Positions 46,700-60,741 of a stretch of 64,000 nt of DNA are shown here, piece after piece; position 1 is the stretch's first letter, and every line of letters starts with the position of its first letter. Below the pieces are notes generated by a model that worked only from the letters and a program-made list of their open reading frames with translations, ran no database searches and had not been told where the DNA came from. The translations under genes were made by a program, and so were the position numbers. Origin of the DNA: JBAOHV01 sp037045265 (GTDB lineage: Bacteria > Actinomycetota > Acidimicrobiia > Acidimicrobiales > Microtrichaceae); NCBI GenBank assembly GCA_037045265.1, contig JBAOHV010000016.1, positions 434,001-498,000 on the forward strand, given 5' to 3'.

Positions 46700-47072
46700 T
46701 CAGGACTCCTTCTTGGCGCCGTAGCGCGCAACGTGCCTGCTTGCGGCCGCGGACACCGGAGGTGTCGAGCGTGCCGCGGATGATCTTGTAGCGGACACCG
46801 GGCAGGTCCTTCACACGACCGCCACGGACCAACACGATGCTGTGCTCCTGGAGGTTGTGGTCCTCGCCCGGGATGTAGGCGGTGACTTCGATCCCGCTGG
46901 AGAGACGGACACGAGCCACCTTGCGCAGTGCCGAGTTCGGCTTCTTCGGTGTGGTCGTGAACACGCGGGTGCATGTGCCGCGTCGCTGGGGCGCGCCCTT
47001 GAGCGCCGGGGTCGACTCCTTGCGGCGCTTGCTCTGGCGGCCTTTGCGGACCAGCTGCTCGATCGTGGGCAC
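46700..47072 (-). CDS. rpsL: 30S ribosomal protein S12, one frameshift
   Basis: 123 residues from the GTG at 47072 (VPTIEQLVRKGRQSKRRKES), with TTPKKPNSALRKVARVRLSS, the lysine that when mutated gives streptomycin resistance is wild type, and YIPGEDHNLQEHSIVLVRGG. A base inserted near 46735 is needed to read the end ARYGAKKES. AAGAGG precedes the start by 7 bases. Opens the str-type group after its own promoter. Confidence 0.93.
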
Positions 47073-47190
47073 GGTGGAACCTCTTGTACTTCGCTGTCTC
47101 GGGGAACGGGGTGGGGCACGTCTGCACGAGCCTGAAGGCCTCGTGAACGCGTGGCGTGCGCGCGTGAGCGCGGCCGACGGCCGGAGCGTC

Positions 47191-47220
47191 ATCCTACGGG
47201 CCGCCGAGCATCGGGGGCAA
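47191..47220 (-). promoter_or_regulatory. Candidate promoter of rpsL-rpsG-fusA-tuf
   Basis: TTGCCC (47215-47220) and TAGGAT (47191-47196) on the minus strand, 18 bases apart, 20 bases after the rpoC terminator and about 118 bases before rpsL. Confidence 0.55.
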
Positions 47221-47239
47221 ACAGGAGTCAGTACGCCGT

Positions 47240-47264
47240 CCGGGCGGGCCGTCGGCCCGCCCGG
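47240..47264 (-). terminator. Hairpin terminator after rpoC
   Basis: CCGGGCGGGCC with GGCCCGCCCGG, an 11-base perfect stem and 3-base loop, 35 bases after the rpoC stop. No U-tract. Confidence 0.7.
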
Positions 47265-47299
47265 GTTCGCAACTGCGACACGTCGGCTCGTAGGAAGCC

Positions 47300-51264
<3,965 letters not shown>

Positions 51265-51282
51265 TTGTTCTCGATACCTCTC

Positions 51283-54200
51283 TCAGCGGCGCTCGGCCTG
51301 GCGGCGGGCGTCGTCCTCGTCGGATCCGCGCTCGGGCCGGGACAGGTCGATGCCCAGCTCCTCGGCAGCACGGAAGAAGTCCTCGTCCATCTCTCGCATC
51401 TTGATCTCCTCACCCGTGCGGGAGAGGACCTCGACGTTCAAGCAGAGCGCCTGCATCTCCTTGATGAGCACCTTGAAGGACTCCGGGATGCCGGGCTCGG
51501 GGATGTTCTCGCCCTTGACGATCGCCTCGTAGACCTTGACGCGGCCCAGGGTGTCGTCGGACTTGATGGTGAGCAGCTCCTGGAGGCAGTAGGCGGCGCC
51601 GTACGCCTCGAGTGCCCACACCTCCATCTCGCCGAATCGCTGACCACCGAACTGAGCCTTACCGCCGAGCGGCTGCTGGGTGATCATCGAGTAAGGACCG
51701 GTGGAGCGGGCGTGGATCTTGTCGTCCACGAGGTGCGCCAGCTTCAGGATGTACTTGTACCCGACTGTGATCGGGTTGTCGTACGCCTCGCCGGTGCGAC
51801 CGTTGTAGAGCGTCACCTTGCCGTCGGCGCCGATCAGGCGGTCACCGCCGAGCGTCTCGGGATGAAGGTTCTCGAAGATCGCCTTGATGGTCGGGTGCTT
51901 GCCCGCCATCTCCTCTTCGTCCCACTTCGCTCCGTCGAACACAGGGGTCGCGATGAGGGTGGCCGGCCGGGTGGTCGGGCGGGTCTTGGTCTCGGTGCCG
52001 CGCAGCGGGTTCTCGCCGACCTCCTTGTCGCCATCGGTCCAACCCCAGCGCGCCGCGTAGCCCAGGTGCGTCTCGAGCACCTGGCCGACGTTCATGCGGG
52101 AAGGCACACCGAGCGGGTTCAGGATGATGTCGACCGGGGTGCCGTCGGCGAGGAACGGCATGTCCTCGGACGGCAGGATGCGACTGATCACGCCCTTGTT
52201 GCCGTGGCGACCGGCGAGCTTGTCGCCGACCGAGATCTTGCGCTTCTGACCCACGTAGACGCGAACCAGCTGGTTGACACCCGGAGGGAGCTCGTGCTCG
52301 TCGTCGCGGCTGAAGACCTTGACGTCGATGACCTTGCCGGTCTCGCCGTGGGGCACCTTGAGAGAGGTGTCACGCACCTCGCGCGCCTTCTCACCGAAGA
52401 TGGCGCGCAGCAGGCGCTCCTCGGGGGTGAGCTCGGTCTCGCCCTTGGGGGTGACCTTGCCCACCAGCACGTCGCCGGGGTTCACCTCGGCGCCGACACG
52501 CACGATTCCGCGGTCATCGAGGTCCGCCAGGATCTCCTCGGAGAGGTTGGGGATGTCCCGGGTGATCTCCTCGGGGCCGAGCTTGGTGTCGCGGGCGTCG
52601 ACCTCGTGCTCCTTGATGTGGATCGACGTCATGACGTCGTCACGCACCAGGCGCTCGTTGAGGATGATCGCGTCCTCGAAGTTGTAGCCCTCCCACGGCA
52701 TGAAGGCGACGAGCAGGTTCTTGCCCAGCGCCAGCTCACCGTTGTCCGTCGAGGGGCCCTCGGCCAGGACGTCACCGGCGCTGACCTTCTGCCCTGCGGC
52801 GACGCGGGGCTTCTGGTTGATGCAGGTGTCCTGGTTCGAGCGCTCGAACTTGTGCAGCCGGTAGGTGCGCTTGCCCGACTTGTTGTAGTCCACCACGATG
52901 CGGCTGCCGTCGACCTCGACGACCACGCCGTCCTCGTCGGCGAGCACCATGTAGGCAGCGTCGCGGGCGGCGCGGCCCTCGATGCCGGTGCCGATGTACG
53001 GAGCTTCGGCACGCAGCAGCGGCACGGCCTGCTTCTGCATGTTGGCGCCCATGAGCGCACGGTTGGCGTCGTCGTGCTCGAGGAACGGGATCAGCGACGC
53101 GGCGACGGAGACGATCTGCTTGGGCGAGACGTCCATGAGCTGGACCTCGTCGGGAGTCACCGACGAGATCTCGGTCGTGGCACCGAGGAACTCGTCGCGC
53201 TCGAGCTGGAGACGCAGGTCGCTCAGCGAGGCTGCCTGGGGCGAGCGCCGGACGAGCACCCGGTCGGCACGGAACGTGCCATCGGGGTTCACCGGCGTGT
53301 TCGCCTGGGCGACGATGTACTCCTCTTCCTCGTCAGCAGGGAGGTAGACGATCTCATCGGTGACGCGACCGTCGGCCACCTTGCGGTAGGGCGTCTCGAT
53401 GAAGCCGAACTCGTTGACCCGCCCGTAGGTGGCCAGAGCGCCGATCAGACCGATGTTCGGACCTTCCGGGGTCTCGATCGGGCACATTCGGCCGTAGTGG
53501 CTGAAGTGCACGTCGCGGACCTCGAAGCCGGCACGTTCACGGGAGAGACCACCGGGGCCGAGCGCCGAGAGGCGCCGACGGTGGGTCAGGCCCGACAGCG
53601 GGTTCACCTGGTCCATGAACTGCGACAGCTGGGAGGTCCCGAAGAACTCCTTGATCGCCGCGACGACCGGGCGGATGTTGATGAGCGTCGTCGGCGTGAT
53701 GGCCTCGACGTCCTGGGTCGTCATGCGCTCACGGACGACGCGCTCCATGCGCGACAGGCCGATGCGGACCTGGTTCTGGATGAGCTCGCCCACCGAGCGG
53801 ATGCGACGGTTGGCGAAGTGGTCCTGGTCGTCGAGGCGGTAGCCGTGGGTACCCATCGCCAGGTTGAGCAGGTAGGTGGTCGAGGCGAGGACCTCGCAGC
53901 GGCTGAGCACCGGCTGGTCGACCTCGGGCACGTCGAGCTGGCCGGCGAGCTGGGGGAACAGCTCCTGCAGGCGCTCGACCTCCGGGCCGAGCTTGCGGTT
54001 CAGCTTGTAGCGACCGACCCTGCTGAGGTCGTAGCGACGGGGCTCGAAGAACGCGTTGTTGAAGTAGTTGCGAGCCGAGTCGGGCGTGGCCGGCTCACCC
54101 GGACGTGCACGCTTGTAGATCTCGATCAGCGCCTCTTCCTGGGTGAGGACCAGGTCGCGGTCCTTCTCCCACTGGCCCTCGAGGAAGTCGAAGTGGCGGA

Positions 54201-54871
54201 CGAATGCCTCGAGGAAGCCGGGGAAGTTCTCCTCGTCGTAGCCGAGCGCACGCAGCAGCACGAACAGCGACAGGCGGCGCTTGCGGGCCACGCGGGTGCC
54301 GGCGGTCGGGTCCTTGCCGGGCTTCTGCTCGACGTCGAACTCGATCCACTCACCGCGGTACGGGTGGATCGTGCCGGTCACGAGCTGGTGCTTGGAGAGA
54401 TTCCGCAGACGGAACCGCTCGCCGGGCTGGAAGATGACGCCGGGCGAGCGCACCAGCTGCGACACGACGACACGCTCGGTGCCGTTGACGATGAAGGTGC
54501 CGCTGCTCGGTCATCATGGGGAAGTCACCCATGAAGACCGTCTGCTCCTTGATCTCGCCGGTGGTCGCGTTCATGAACCGGGCCCGGGCGAAGATCGGCG
54601 CCGAGTAGGTCATGTCCTTCTCGCGGCACTCCTCCACCGTGAACTTCGGCGGAGGACGAAGGTCCTCGTCGGTCGGATCGAACTCCAGCTCGAGACTCAG
54701 GGTCTCGGTGAAGTCCTTGATCGGTGAGATGTCCCGGAAGGCATCGGCGAGACCATTCTCGACGAACCAATGGAAGGACTCACGCTGGATGGCGATTAGA
54801 TCCGGGAGTTCGAGGACCTCATCGAGGTTCGCGAACGAATAACGGTCCCGGATGGAGACGCGAGAGGACAA
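51283..54871 (-). CDS. rpoB: DNA-directed RNA polymerase subunit beta, one frameshift
   Basis: About 1196 residues. It starts at a TTG (54871) with GAGGAG 6 bases upstream: SSRVSIRDRYSFANLDEVLE. The frame breaks near 54506 in ...MGDFPMMTE/GTFIVNGTERVVVSQLVRS. The rifampicin region reads TSQLSQFMDQVNPLSGLTHR followed by RRLSALGPGGL, wild type for susceptibility. The C-terminus has GGKAQFGGQRFGEMEVWALE and ends with an acidic/arginine tail. Own promoter 110 bases upstream. Confidence 0.96.
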
Positions 54872-54981
54872 GGATCACTCCTCGTTGACGCTGATGGGTG
54901 GGCGATCGCCTAGGCCCTTGCGCGCCGAACTCCGGAGAAGATCTCGGGAGGAGGACGAACAGCAGGGCACGGCAACCGAAC

Positions 54982-55010
54982 AGCCTATGTGCCGATCGTC
55001 CAGGGGTCAA
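54982..55010 (-). promoter_or_regulatory. Candidate rpoB promoter
   Basis: TTGACC (55005-55010) and TAGGCT (54982-54987) on the minus strand with a 17-base spacer, the best sigma-A-like match in the window. It gives a leader of about 100 bases before rpoB and lies after the rplL terminators. Confidence 0.7.
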
Positions 55011-55052
55011 GACACGCGCGCACGCGACCCTGGAGAAGCGGGCGGTTCAGCT

Positions 55053-55072
55053 GCGGGCCCCATGGGGCCCGC
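55053..55072 (-). repeat. 20-base palindrome upstream of the rpoB promoter
   Basis: GCGGGCCCCATGGGGCCCGC, perfect arms of 9 around AT. It may be a hairpin or a protein-binding site 40 bases upstream of the -35 box. Confidence 0.6.
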
Positions 55073-55177
55073 CCGGACGCCGGGGCGCCCGAGGTGTCCG
55101 GAGAGCGTACGAAGACCCGACTCCGGGGTCAAGGATCCGGTGACGAGGACCACGGGTGCGGGCTCCCCGGGCGCGGC

Positions 55178-55209
55178 GGAGGGGAGTCACCCACGGGCGA
55201 CTCCCCTCC
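55178..55209 (-). terminator. Hairpin terminator after rplL, distal
   Basis: GGAGGGGAGTC with GACTCCCCTCC, an 11-base perfect stem and 10-base loop. Second of two hairpins after rplL, so rplJL and rpoBC are probably mostly separate units. Confidence 0.65.
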
Positions 55210-55227
55210 TTCAGGACCGATCCTGTC

Positions 55228-55246
55228 AGCCGGCGGGTCGCCGGCT
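55228..55246 (-). terminator. Hairpin after rplL, proximal
   Basis: AGCCGGCG with CGCCGGCT, 8-base stem and 3-base loop, starting 6 bases after the rplL stop. Partial terminator or RNA-stabilising hairpin. Confidence 0.5.
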
Positions 55247-55251
55247 TCGGA

Positions 55252-55638
55252 TCACTTGATCTCGACGCTGGCGCCGGCTCCCTCGAGAGCCTCCTTGGCC
55301 TTCTCGGCGTCGGCCTTGGAGACACCCTCGAGAACGGCCTTCGGGGCCGACTCGACGAGATCCTTCGCCTCCTTCAGACCCAGGCTCGTCAGACCGCGCA
55401 CCTCCTTGATGACTCCGATCTTCTTGTCACCCGCGTCGGTGAGGACGACGTCGAAGGAGGTCTTCTCCTCCTCGTCGCCGCCACCGTCACCGCCACCGAC
55501 GGCCGGCGCTGCAGCAGCGACGGCGACCGGAGCGGCAGCAGTCACGCCGAAGCGCTCCTCGAAGGCGGACAGGAGCTCGGAGAGCTCCAGGACGGTCAGG
55601 CTGGCGATGGAATCCAGGATCTCTTCAGTGGTTGCCAT
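55252..55638 (-). CDS. rplL: 50S ribosomal protein L7/L12
   Basis: 128 residues: TTEEILDSIASLTVLELSEL, the flexible alanine hinge, EKTSFDVVLTDAGDKKIGVI and the factor-binding VRGLTSLGLKEAKDLVESAP. Dimers bind L10 to form the stalk that recruits EF-Tu and EF-G. Follows rplJ by 6 bases. Confidence 0.96.
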   Translation of the reverse strand: MATTEEILDSIASLTVLELSELLSAFEERFGVTAAAPVAVAAAAPAVGGGDGGGDEEEKTSFDVVLTDAGDKKIGVIKEVRGLTSLGLKEAKDLVESAPKAVLEGVSKADAEKAKEALEGAGASVEIK

Positions 55639-55644
55639 TGATGT

Positions 55645-56350
55645 TCACTCCTCGGTGGCAGCGTCGGCTGCCGGTTCTGCGTCGTCTGTGGTCTCCGACG
55701 CCGCGTTCTCCGCGACGTCAGCGGGGGCGTCAGCCTCCGCGGGTGTGTCTTCGACAGGTGCCTCGTCGGTCGTCTCCGGCGTCGGGGCAGGGGCCTCTGG
55801 AGCACCGGCGGCACCGCCGGCGTCGATGAGGGCCTGCAGTCCGTAGGCGAAGTTGAGCGGCACGGCCTGCAACAGGGCGGCGAAGTCGCGCATGGGCGCA
55901 GCAAGGCCACCGGCGAAGCGGGCGAGCAGCTCTTCTCGGGGCGCGACCGTGGCCAGTGCCTTGGCACCGTCCGCGTCGAGCACCGTGGTGTCCAACAGAC
56001 CACCCTTGATGACCAGGTGGGGATTCGACTTGGCGAAGGCGGCAAGCGCCTTCGCTACCATCACTGGGTCGCCCGGCGTCCCATCGGGCTTCTGCCCGAC
56101 GAATGCGATCGCCGTCGGCCCGACCATCTCCGCGCTCAGGTCCAGGTCGAGCTCCGCGGCGAGCGCGACGCACGAAGGTGTTCTTGTACACACGGTACTC
56201 ACCACCGGCGGCGCGCAGAGCGGTGCGCAACTCGGCCAGGTCACGGACGGTCAGTCCCCGGTATTCGGTGAACAGCGCTGCGTCCGCGGCCGAGAGCTTC
56301 TCTCGGACCTCTTCCACAACGGCCACCTTCTCCGGCCTGGGGTTCTCCAT
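55645..56350 (-). CDS. rplJ: 50S ribosomal protein L10 with long acidic tail, one frameshift
   Basis: About 234 residues (usual ~170). MENPRPEKVAVVEEVREKLS and AALFTEYRGLTVRDLAELRT precede an insertion near 56178; then VALAAELDLDLSAEMVGPTA, VAKALAAFAKSNPHLVIKGG and FAGGLAAPMRDFAALLQAVP. A 60-residue tail rich in E, D, A and T (VEDTPAEADAPADVAENAAS) follows the L12-binding helix. AGGAGG lies 7 bases before the ATG. Confidence 0.93.
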
Positions 56351-56551
56351 CGACACCTCCTTCCAATTGGTTTCGGGAGCATCGGGCGTCGCTGCGAGCG
56401 GACGCCCATCGCTCGACCGGAACCGGCCGGGTGTCTGGAGTCCACCTACCCAGGCGAGCCGGAGCTCTTTCATCCGCGAGGCCGTTGGAGGCGTTGCGGT
56501 CACCGTGGGGTCTCTGGCGATGCGAGATCCTCAATTGATGTTGACCGGACG
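56351..56551 (-). promoter_or_regulatory. rplJ leader, possible L10-binding leader RNA
   Basis: About 200 transcribed bases between the candidate promoter and rplJ contain several stems, including GACGCCC/GGGCGTC near 56385-56410, and GGTGGACTCCAGAC. L10 leaders regulate rplJL in many bacteria at this position. I cannot confirm the consensus by eye. No gene is seen in this stretch. Confidence 0.35.
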
Positions 56552-56581
56552 AGGCTACGCGTCCGGTCGACCGGCAGCCAA
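56552..56581 (-). promoter_or_regulatory. Candidate rplJL promoter
   Basis: TTGGCT (56576-56581) and TAGCCT (56552-56557) on the minus strand, 18 bases apart, about 200 bases upstream of rplJ and divergent from the FGGY kinase. Confidence 0.45.
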
Positions 56582-56694
56582 TCACATGCCGGGGCGTATT
56601 ACGGCGAGGCCCGGCAGCGCCCGATGTCCGCGTGGTCGGCGAACGCTCCGCTGCCCAGGGCGCTACCCAGCCCGACAGCCTGCCCTGACGTCGT

Positions 56695-56700
56695 TAGGTT
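56695..56700 (+). promoter_or_regulatory. -10 box of the FGGY kinase, probably leaderless
   Basis: TAGGTT lies 6 bases before the ATG at 56707, as at guaB and the DUF222 gene. No Shine-Dalgarno sequence is present. Confidence 0.45.
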
Positions 56701-56706
56701 GGGTCG

Positions 56707-58241
56707 ATGTTCGCGATCGGCATCGATATCGGCACCACCAACGTCAAGGTCGTACTGGTCGATCCTGACGGGACCGCCATCGCCGATGCCTCACGCGCTC
56801 TGACGACCCGTTCCGAAGGTCCGACCACGACCCAGGACCCCGAGGCGATCTGGTCAGCGGTCCGCGACGCAGTGCGTCAGATCAGCAGCGAGCACCCGGC
56901 GCAGGCCGGCGAGGTTCGGTCGATCGGTGTCTGCAGCCAGTACTCCTCGCTGGTCGCCGTCGGACGGGACGGACGCGCCGTCTCGCCCGTCAAGCTCTAC
57001 CTCGACACCCGCGGAGCAGACCACTGCTGGGCGATCCTCGACAGGCACCCGGAGGCCTTCGGAACGTGGGTGGACCGCCACGGGATACCCCCGATCGGCA
57101 GCGGTCTGACGCTCTCGCACCTGCTGCACTTCCAGCACGACGAACCCGACGTCCACGCCCGCACCGCCGTGTACCTGGAGGTGATGGACTTCGTGAACCA
57201 GCGGCTCACGGGTCGGGCCGCTGCCACCCAGTGCACCATGTTCGCGAGCCAACTGTGCGACAACCGGGTGGTCGGCACCACCACCTACGACCAGGACCTT
57301 GTGACCATGGCCGGCGTGGACCACGACCGGCTCCCGCCGCTGATCGGCATGGACGAGGAGGTCGGAGGACTTCTCGACGATGTCGCCGCCGACCTCGGCA
57401 TACCCACAGGGGTCGTGGTGATGGCCGCGATGAACGACACCCAGGCTGGAGCGTTCGCGACCGGCGTGCTGGCGGACCCTGCTCGACGAGCGGAGTGGTG
57501 GTGGGAACGACCGGGGTGCTCATCCAGTCCCTGCCGGCCATGGCGGTCGACCTGGACAACGAAGTGCTCTCGATGCCTGCTCCCGTTCCTGGCCGCTACA
57601 CCGTCATGGCCGAGAACGGGATCGCGGGGCGCACGGTCGAACGTGTCCTGGAGATGCTCGCGACATCGACCGGAGGATCCGCGTCGACCACCGTGATCGA
57701 GCGGTTCACCGAACTGACAGCAGCGCTCGACAACACCGCCGCGGGCGCAGGTGGGCTGCTCTTCCTTCCCTGGCTCGCCGGTTCGATGTCGCCGTCCTCG
57801 TCATCAGAGATGCGCGGCGGCTTCATCGGGATGTCCCTGTCGACGTCGCGCAGCGACGTGCTCCGAGCGACCGTCGAAGGAGTCGCACGGAACCTGCGCT
57901 GGCTCTCCCCGGCGGTCGACGCTCTCTGCGGTCGCTCTGGCGAGGAGCTCGTGTTCGCCGGCGGCGCCGCCCGCAGCGGAGCAGTCGCGCAGGTTCTCGC
58001 CGACGTGACCGGTCAACCGGTCCACGTCGTCGAACGCCCAGAGATCGCGGCGGCCTTGGCGACCGGGCAGGTTGCTGCACGCCGCAGCGCGGGCATCGAC
58101 CCCTCGACCGTTGCGCTGCCGATCACGTCGGAGTACTTCCCAGACCCCGCCACGAGGGAGGTCCATGACAACCTGCAGCCGGTGTTCGAAGCCACGTTCA
58201 CGGTGAGCGCCCCGATCTGTCAATCTCTAGTCCATGAGTGA
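56707..58241 (+). CDS. FGGY-family carbohydrate kinase, one frameshift
   Basis: About 511 residues. FAIGIDIGTTNVKVVLVDPD is the first phosphate-binding motif, SIGVCSQYSSLVAVG and the substrate loop follow, and the C-terminal domain has LLFLPWLAGSMSPSSSSEMR, GEELVFAGGAARSGAVAQVL and GVVVGTTGVLI. The frame breaks near 57490, apparently by a missing base. The family phosphorylates sugars or polyols; the substrate is unknown, though the closest style is xylulose/gluconate kinases. Its last 8 bases overlap the next gene. Confidence 0.88.
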
Positions 58242-59636
58242 CTACCCCTACGCCGAGCGATTCCCAGTCAACCGGACGATGCCGTCGACCGGCCGTGACC
58301 GCGCAGAGGTCCTCGACGAGCTGCGCCAGATGGCCACCGAAGAGGACGCCGTCTGGGAGACCGGCAAGATCTCCGGCTCGTACTACTGCGGCGACCACGA
58401 GCACTACGACCTGCATCAGCGACGCGTTCTCGCTGTTCGGACACGTCAACGCTCTCCAGCGCGACGTCTGCCCCAGTGGCACCAAGTTCGAGGGCGAGAT
58501 CATCGCCATGACGCTCGACCTGCTCCACGCCGATGCGGTCACCGACAGCCACACCGGCCGGCATCGTCACCAGCGGCGGGACCGGCTCGATCACCCACGC
58601 CATGCTCGCCTACCGCGAACACGCCGCGCCGACACGAGGGATCACGAATCCCAACGTGGTCAAGCCCGAGACGGCCCACCCGGCGTTCGACAAGGCTTGT
58701 CACCTGTTCGGGATCGAGCTGCGCGTCGCTCCCGTCGACCCCGACACGGCGCACGGTCGGTGGTCGACGAGCTGGCAGCGCTGATCGACCAGAACACGAT
58801 CGCCATCGTCGGGTCGGCGTGCAACTACGGCTACGGCACCGTCGACCCGATCGAGGCGCTGAGCGACCTGGCGATCGAGCGCGGCGTCGGGCTGCACGTC
58901 GACGGCTGCCTCGGCGGCTTCATCCTGCCCGTGGGGACGCGAGCTCGGCTACGACATCCCACTGTTCGACTTCCGCGTGCCCGGGGTCACCTCGATCTCG
59001 CGCCGACACCCACAAGTACGGCTACGGGCTCAAGGGCTCATCGGTGTTGGCCGTTGCGGGACAAGGCACTGCGCAACTCGCAGTACTTCTACCTGACCGG
59101 CTGGACCGGCGGTAAGTACTGCTCACCCGGCATGGACGGCTCGCGTTCGCTGGGCCTGCTCGCCGCGACCTGGGCGTCGATGGTGTCGATGGGCCGCGAC
59201 GGCTACCTGCGAGAAGGCCCGTGCCGATGTTCGCCGCTGCCGACGCCATGCAGGATGCCGTGCGCTCGCACCCGGAGCTGCGGATCATCGGCATCGCCCA
59301 CGTTCTGCTTCAGCTTCACGTCCGACGTGTTCGACATCTACCACGTCAACGACTTCATGCGGCTCCAGCGGTTGGCGCTTCAACGGCCAGCAGTACCCCA
59401 ACGCGATCCACATGGCCGTCACCGGCCCCCAGACCCAGGAGGGTGTCACCGATCAGTTCGCTTCCGACCTGAGCGAGGCAGTGGCGTACGCGATCGAACA
59501 CAAGGACGAGCAGCCCGGCTCGGCGGCGATCTACGGCGGGGTCGCGGGTGGCCTCACCGACGAGGCCGACGACTTCATCAAGATGGTCATGGCCGACATG
59601 ATGGACACCCAGCAGGCGGTACCGCCGAGCTCCTGA
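58234..59636 (+). CDS. PLP-dependent lyase/decarboxylase, sphingosine-1-phosphate-lyase-like; many frameshifts
   Basis: A group II decarboxylase fold, about 467 residues when corrected. Segments in changing frames: GKISGSYYCGDHEHYDLH, GIVTSGGTGSITHAMLAYRE, IVGSACNYGYGTVDPIEALS, LHVDGCLGGFILP, VTSISADTHKYGYGLKGSSV (PLP lysine), YFYLTGWTGGKYCSPGMDGS, FSFTSDVFDIYHVND and AVAYAIEHKDEQPGSAAIYG. The DTHKYGYGLKGSSV and YCSPGMDGSR runs match S1P lyases. It lacks the N-terminal membrane anchor. At least seven indels, read as errors. Overlaps the kinase gene. Confidence 0.85.
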
Positions 59637-59658
59637 CGAACAGTGGGGGTTCTCGGAG

Positions 59659-60684
59659 TCAGGTGCGGGAGCCGACGACCTGCACGGCGGTCGGTGGATC
59701 GGCCGCGTTGATCCCGTCGACGCCCAGGTCCAACAACCTGTTGTACCCGTCGGCGTTCTCCCACTCCCGCTCGTTGGGCCAGATCCACAGCACCAACCCC
59801 TGCTCGTGGGCCCGCCGGACCAGGTCGGGAGTCAGCAGCTCGACGCCCTGGTAGTCAGGGGGGATCTGCACGATCGTGCGGCCCTCCGGAAGGGCCTCAC
59901 CGAGCAGCACCCACTTGGTCATGGCGTCGAGCCCCGGGGTGATGGCCACCTCGGGTGCGAGCTGGTGGAACGCCTCTGCGAGCTCGTCGTCGAAAGACGT
60001 CACGACAGCTGCGGCCGACCGGCCGTGCTCGGTGAGGATCCGAGCCAGTTCCTGAGCGGATGGAACGTCCTCGGGGTACGAACCCTTGATCTCGATGTTC
60101 AGCGGGTAATCGGGGTAGCGCTCCACCAGGTCCTCGAAGCGCTGCACAGCGAAGTCGTCGGGCTCGTAGCCCTCCGGCGGGTCGATCTCACCGGTACGAA
60201 CACCGCGCAGGACGTACGCATCCTCGGGCTGATCAGTACATGCGCTGCACGATTCCGAGAACCAGTACGCAGCGTCCAGTGCGTGCAGGTCCTCGTAGGT
60301 CATGTCGGCGACGACACCCGTGCCGTTCGTCGTTCGCTCGACATCCTCGTCGTGGTGCACCACGAGCTCGCCGTCGCCGGTCATGCGAACGTCGACGTCG
60401 AGCATGTCGACTCCAGCGGCCACCGATTCGGCGTACGCGTAGGGCGTCGAGTGCGGATGGGCGTTCTCGCCGCCGGCGTGAGCGAGCACGACCGGCCGGC
60501 CAAGAGCCAGCACATCGGCCACCGTCGTCGCAGCGGGCGTCACCACGGCAGTCGTGGTGGTCGTCGGCTCCTGCGCGGAGCCAGTCGCGTCTGCGCCGTC
60601 GTCAGCTCCGTCGGAACACCCCGCGGCGACGGTGGCCGCTACGAGCAGCCCGGCTATCGCGATCAGCTTCGGTCGTCTGCCCAT
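59659..60684 (-). CDS. Glycerophosphodiester phosphodiesterase-like lipoprotein
   Basis: 341 residues. LIAIAGLLVAATVAAGC gives a lipobox with Cys22, followed by a threonine-rich linker. The GDPD barrel has VVLAHAGGENAHPHSTPYAY, GVDMLDVDVRMTGDGELVVH (HDE follows), NIEIKGSYPEDVPSAQ and LDLGVDGINAADP. The usual HRG is HAG, so one catalytic-loop arginine is replaced; the remaining metal-binding Glu, Asp and His are present. Probably an outer-face enzyme acting on lipid head groups. Convergent with the PLP lyase gene. Confidence 0.85.
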   Translation of the reverse strand: MGRRPKLIAIAGLLVAATVAAGCSDGADDGADATGSAQEPTTTTTAVVTPAATTVADVLALGRPVVLAHAGGENAHPHSTPYAYAESVAAGVDMLDVDVRMTGDGELVVHHDEDVERTTNGTGVVADMTYEDLHALDAAYWFSESCSACTDQPEDAYVLRGVRTGEIDPPEGYEPDDFAVQRFEDLVERYPDYPLNIEIKGSYPEDVPSAQELARILTEHGRSAAAVVTSFDDELAEAFHQLAPEVAITPGLDAMTKWVLLGEALPEGRTIVQIPPDYQGVELLTPDLVRRAHEQGLVLWIWPNEREWENADGYNRLLDLGVDGINAADPPTAVQVVGSRT

Positions 60685-60741
60685 GGGTGCGAATCGTAGG
60701 GCTGCCCCGAACCTCCGACATGAGACCGGTGGCCAGCGCCT

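Noticed and set aside
47073..47299. Possible tRNA or small RNA gene between rpoC and rpsL
   Set aside because: No cloverleaf could be drawn; the inverted repeat is a simple terminator and the rest fits a promoter and leader.
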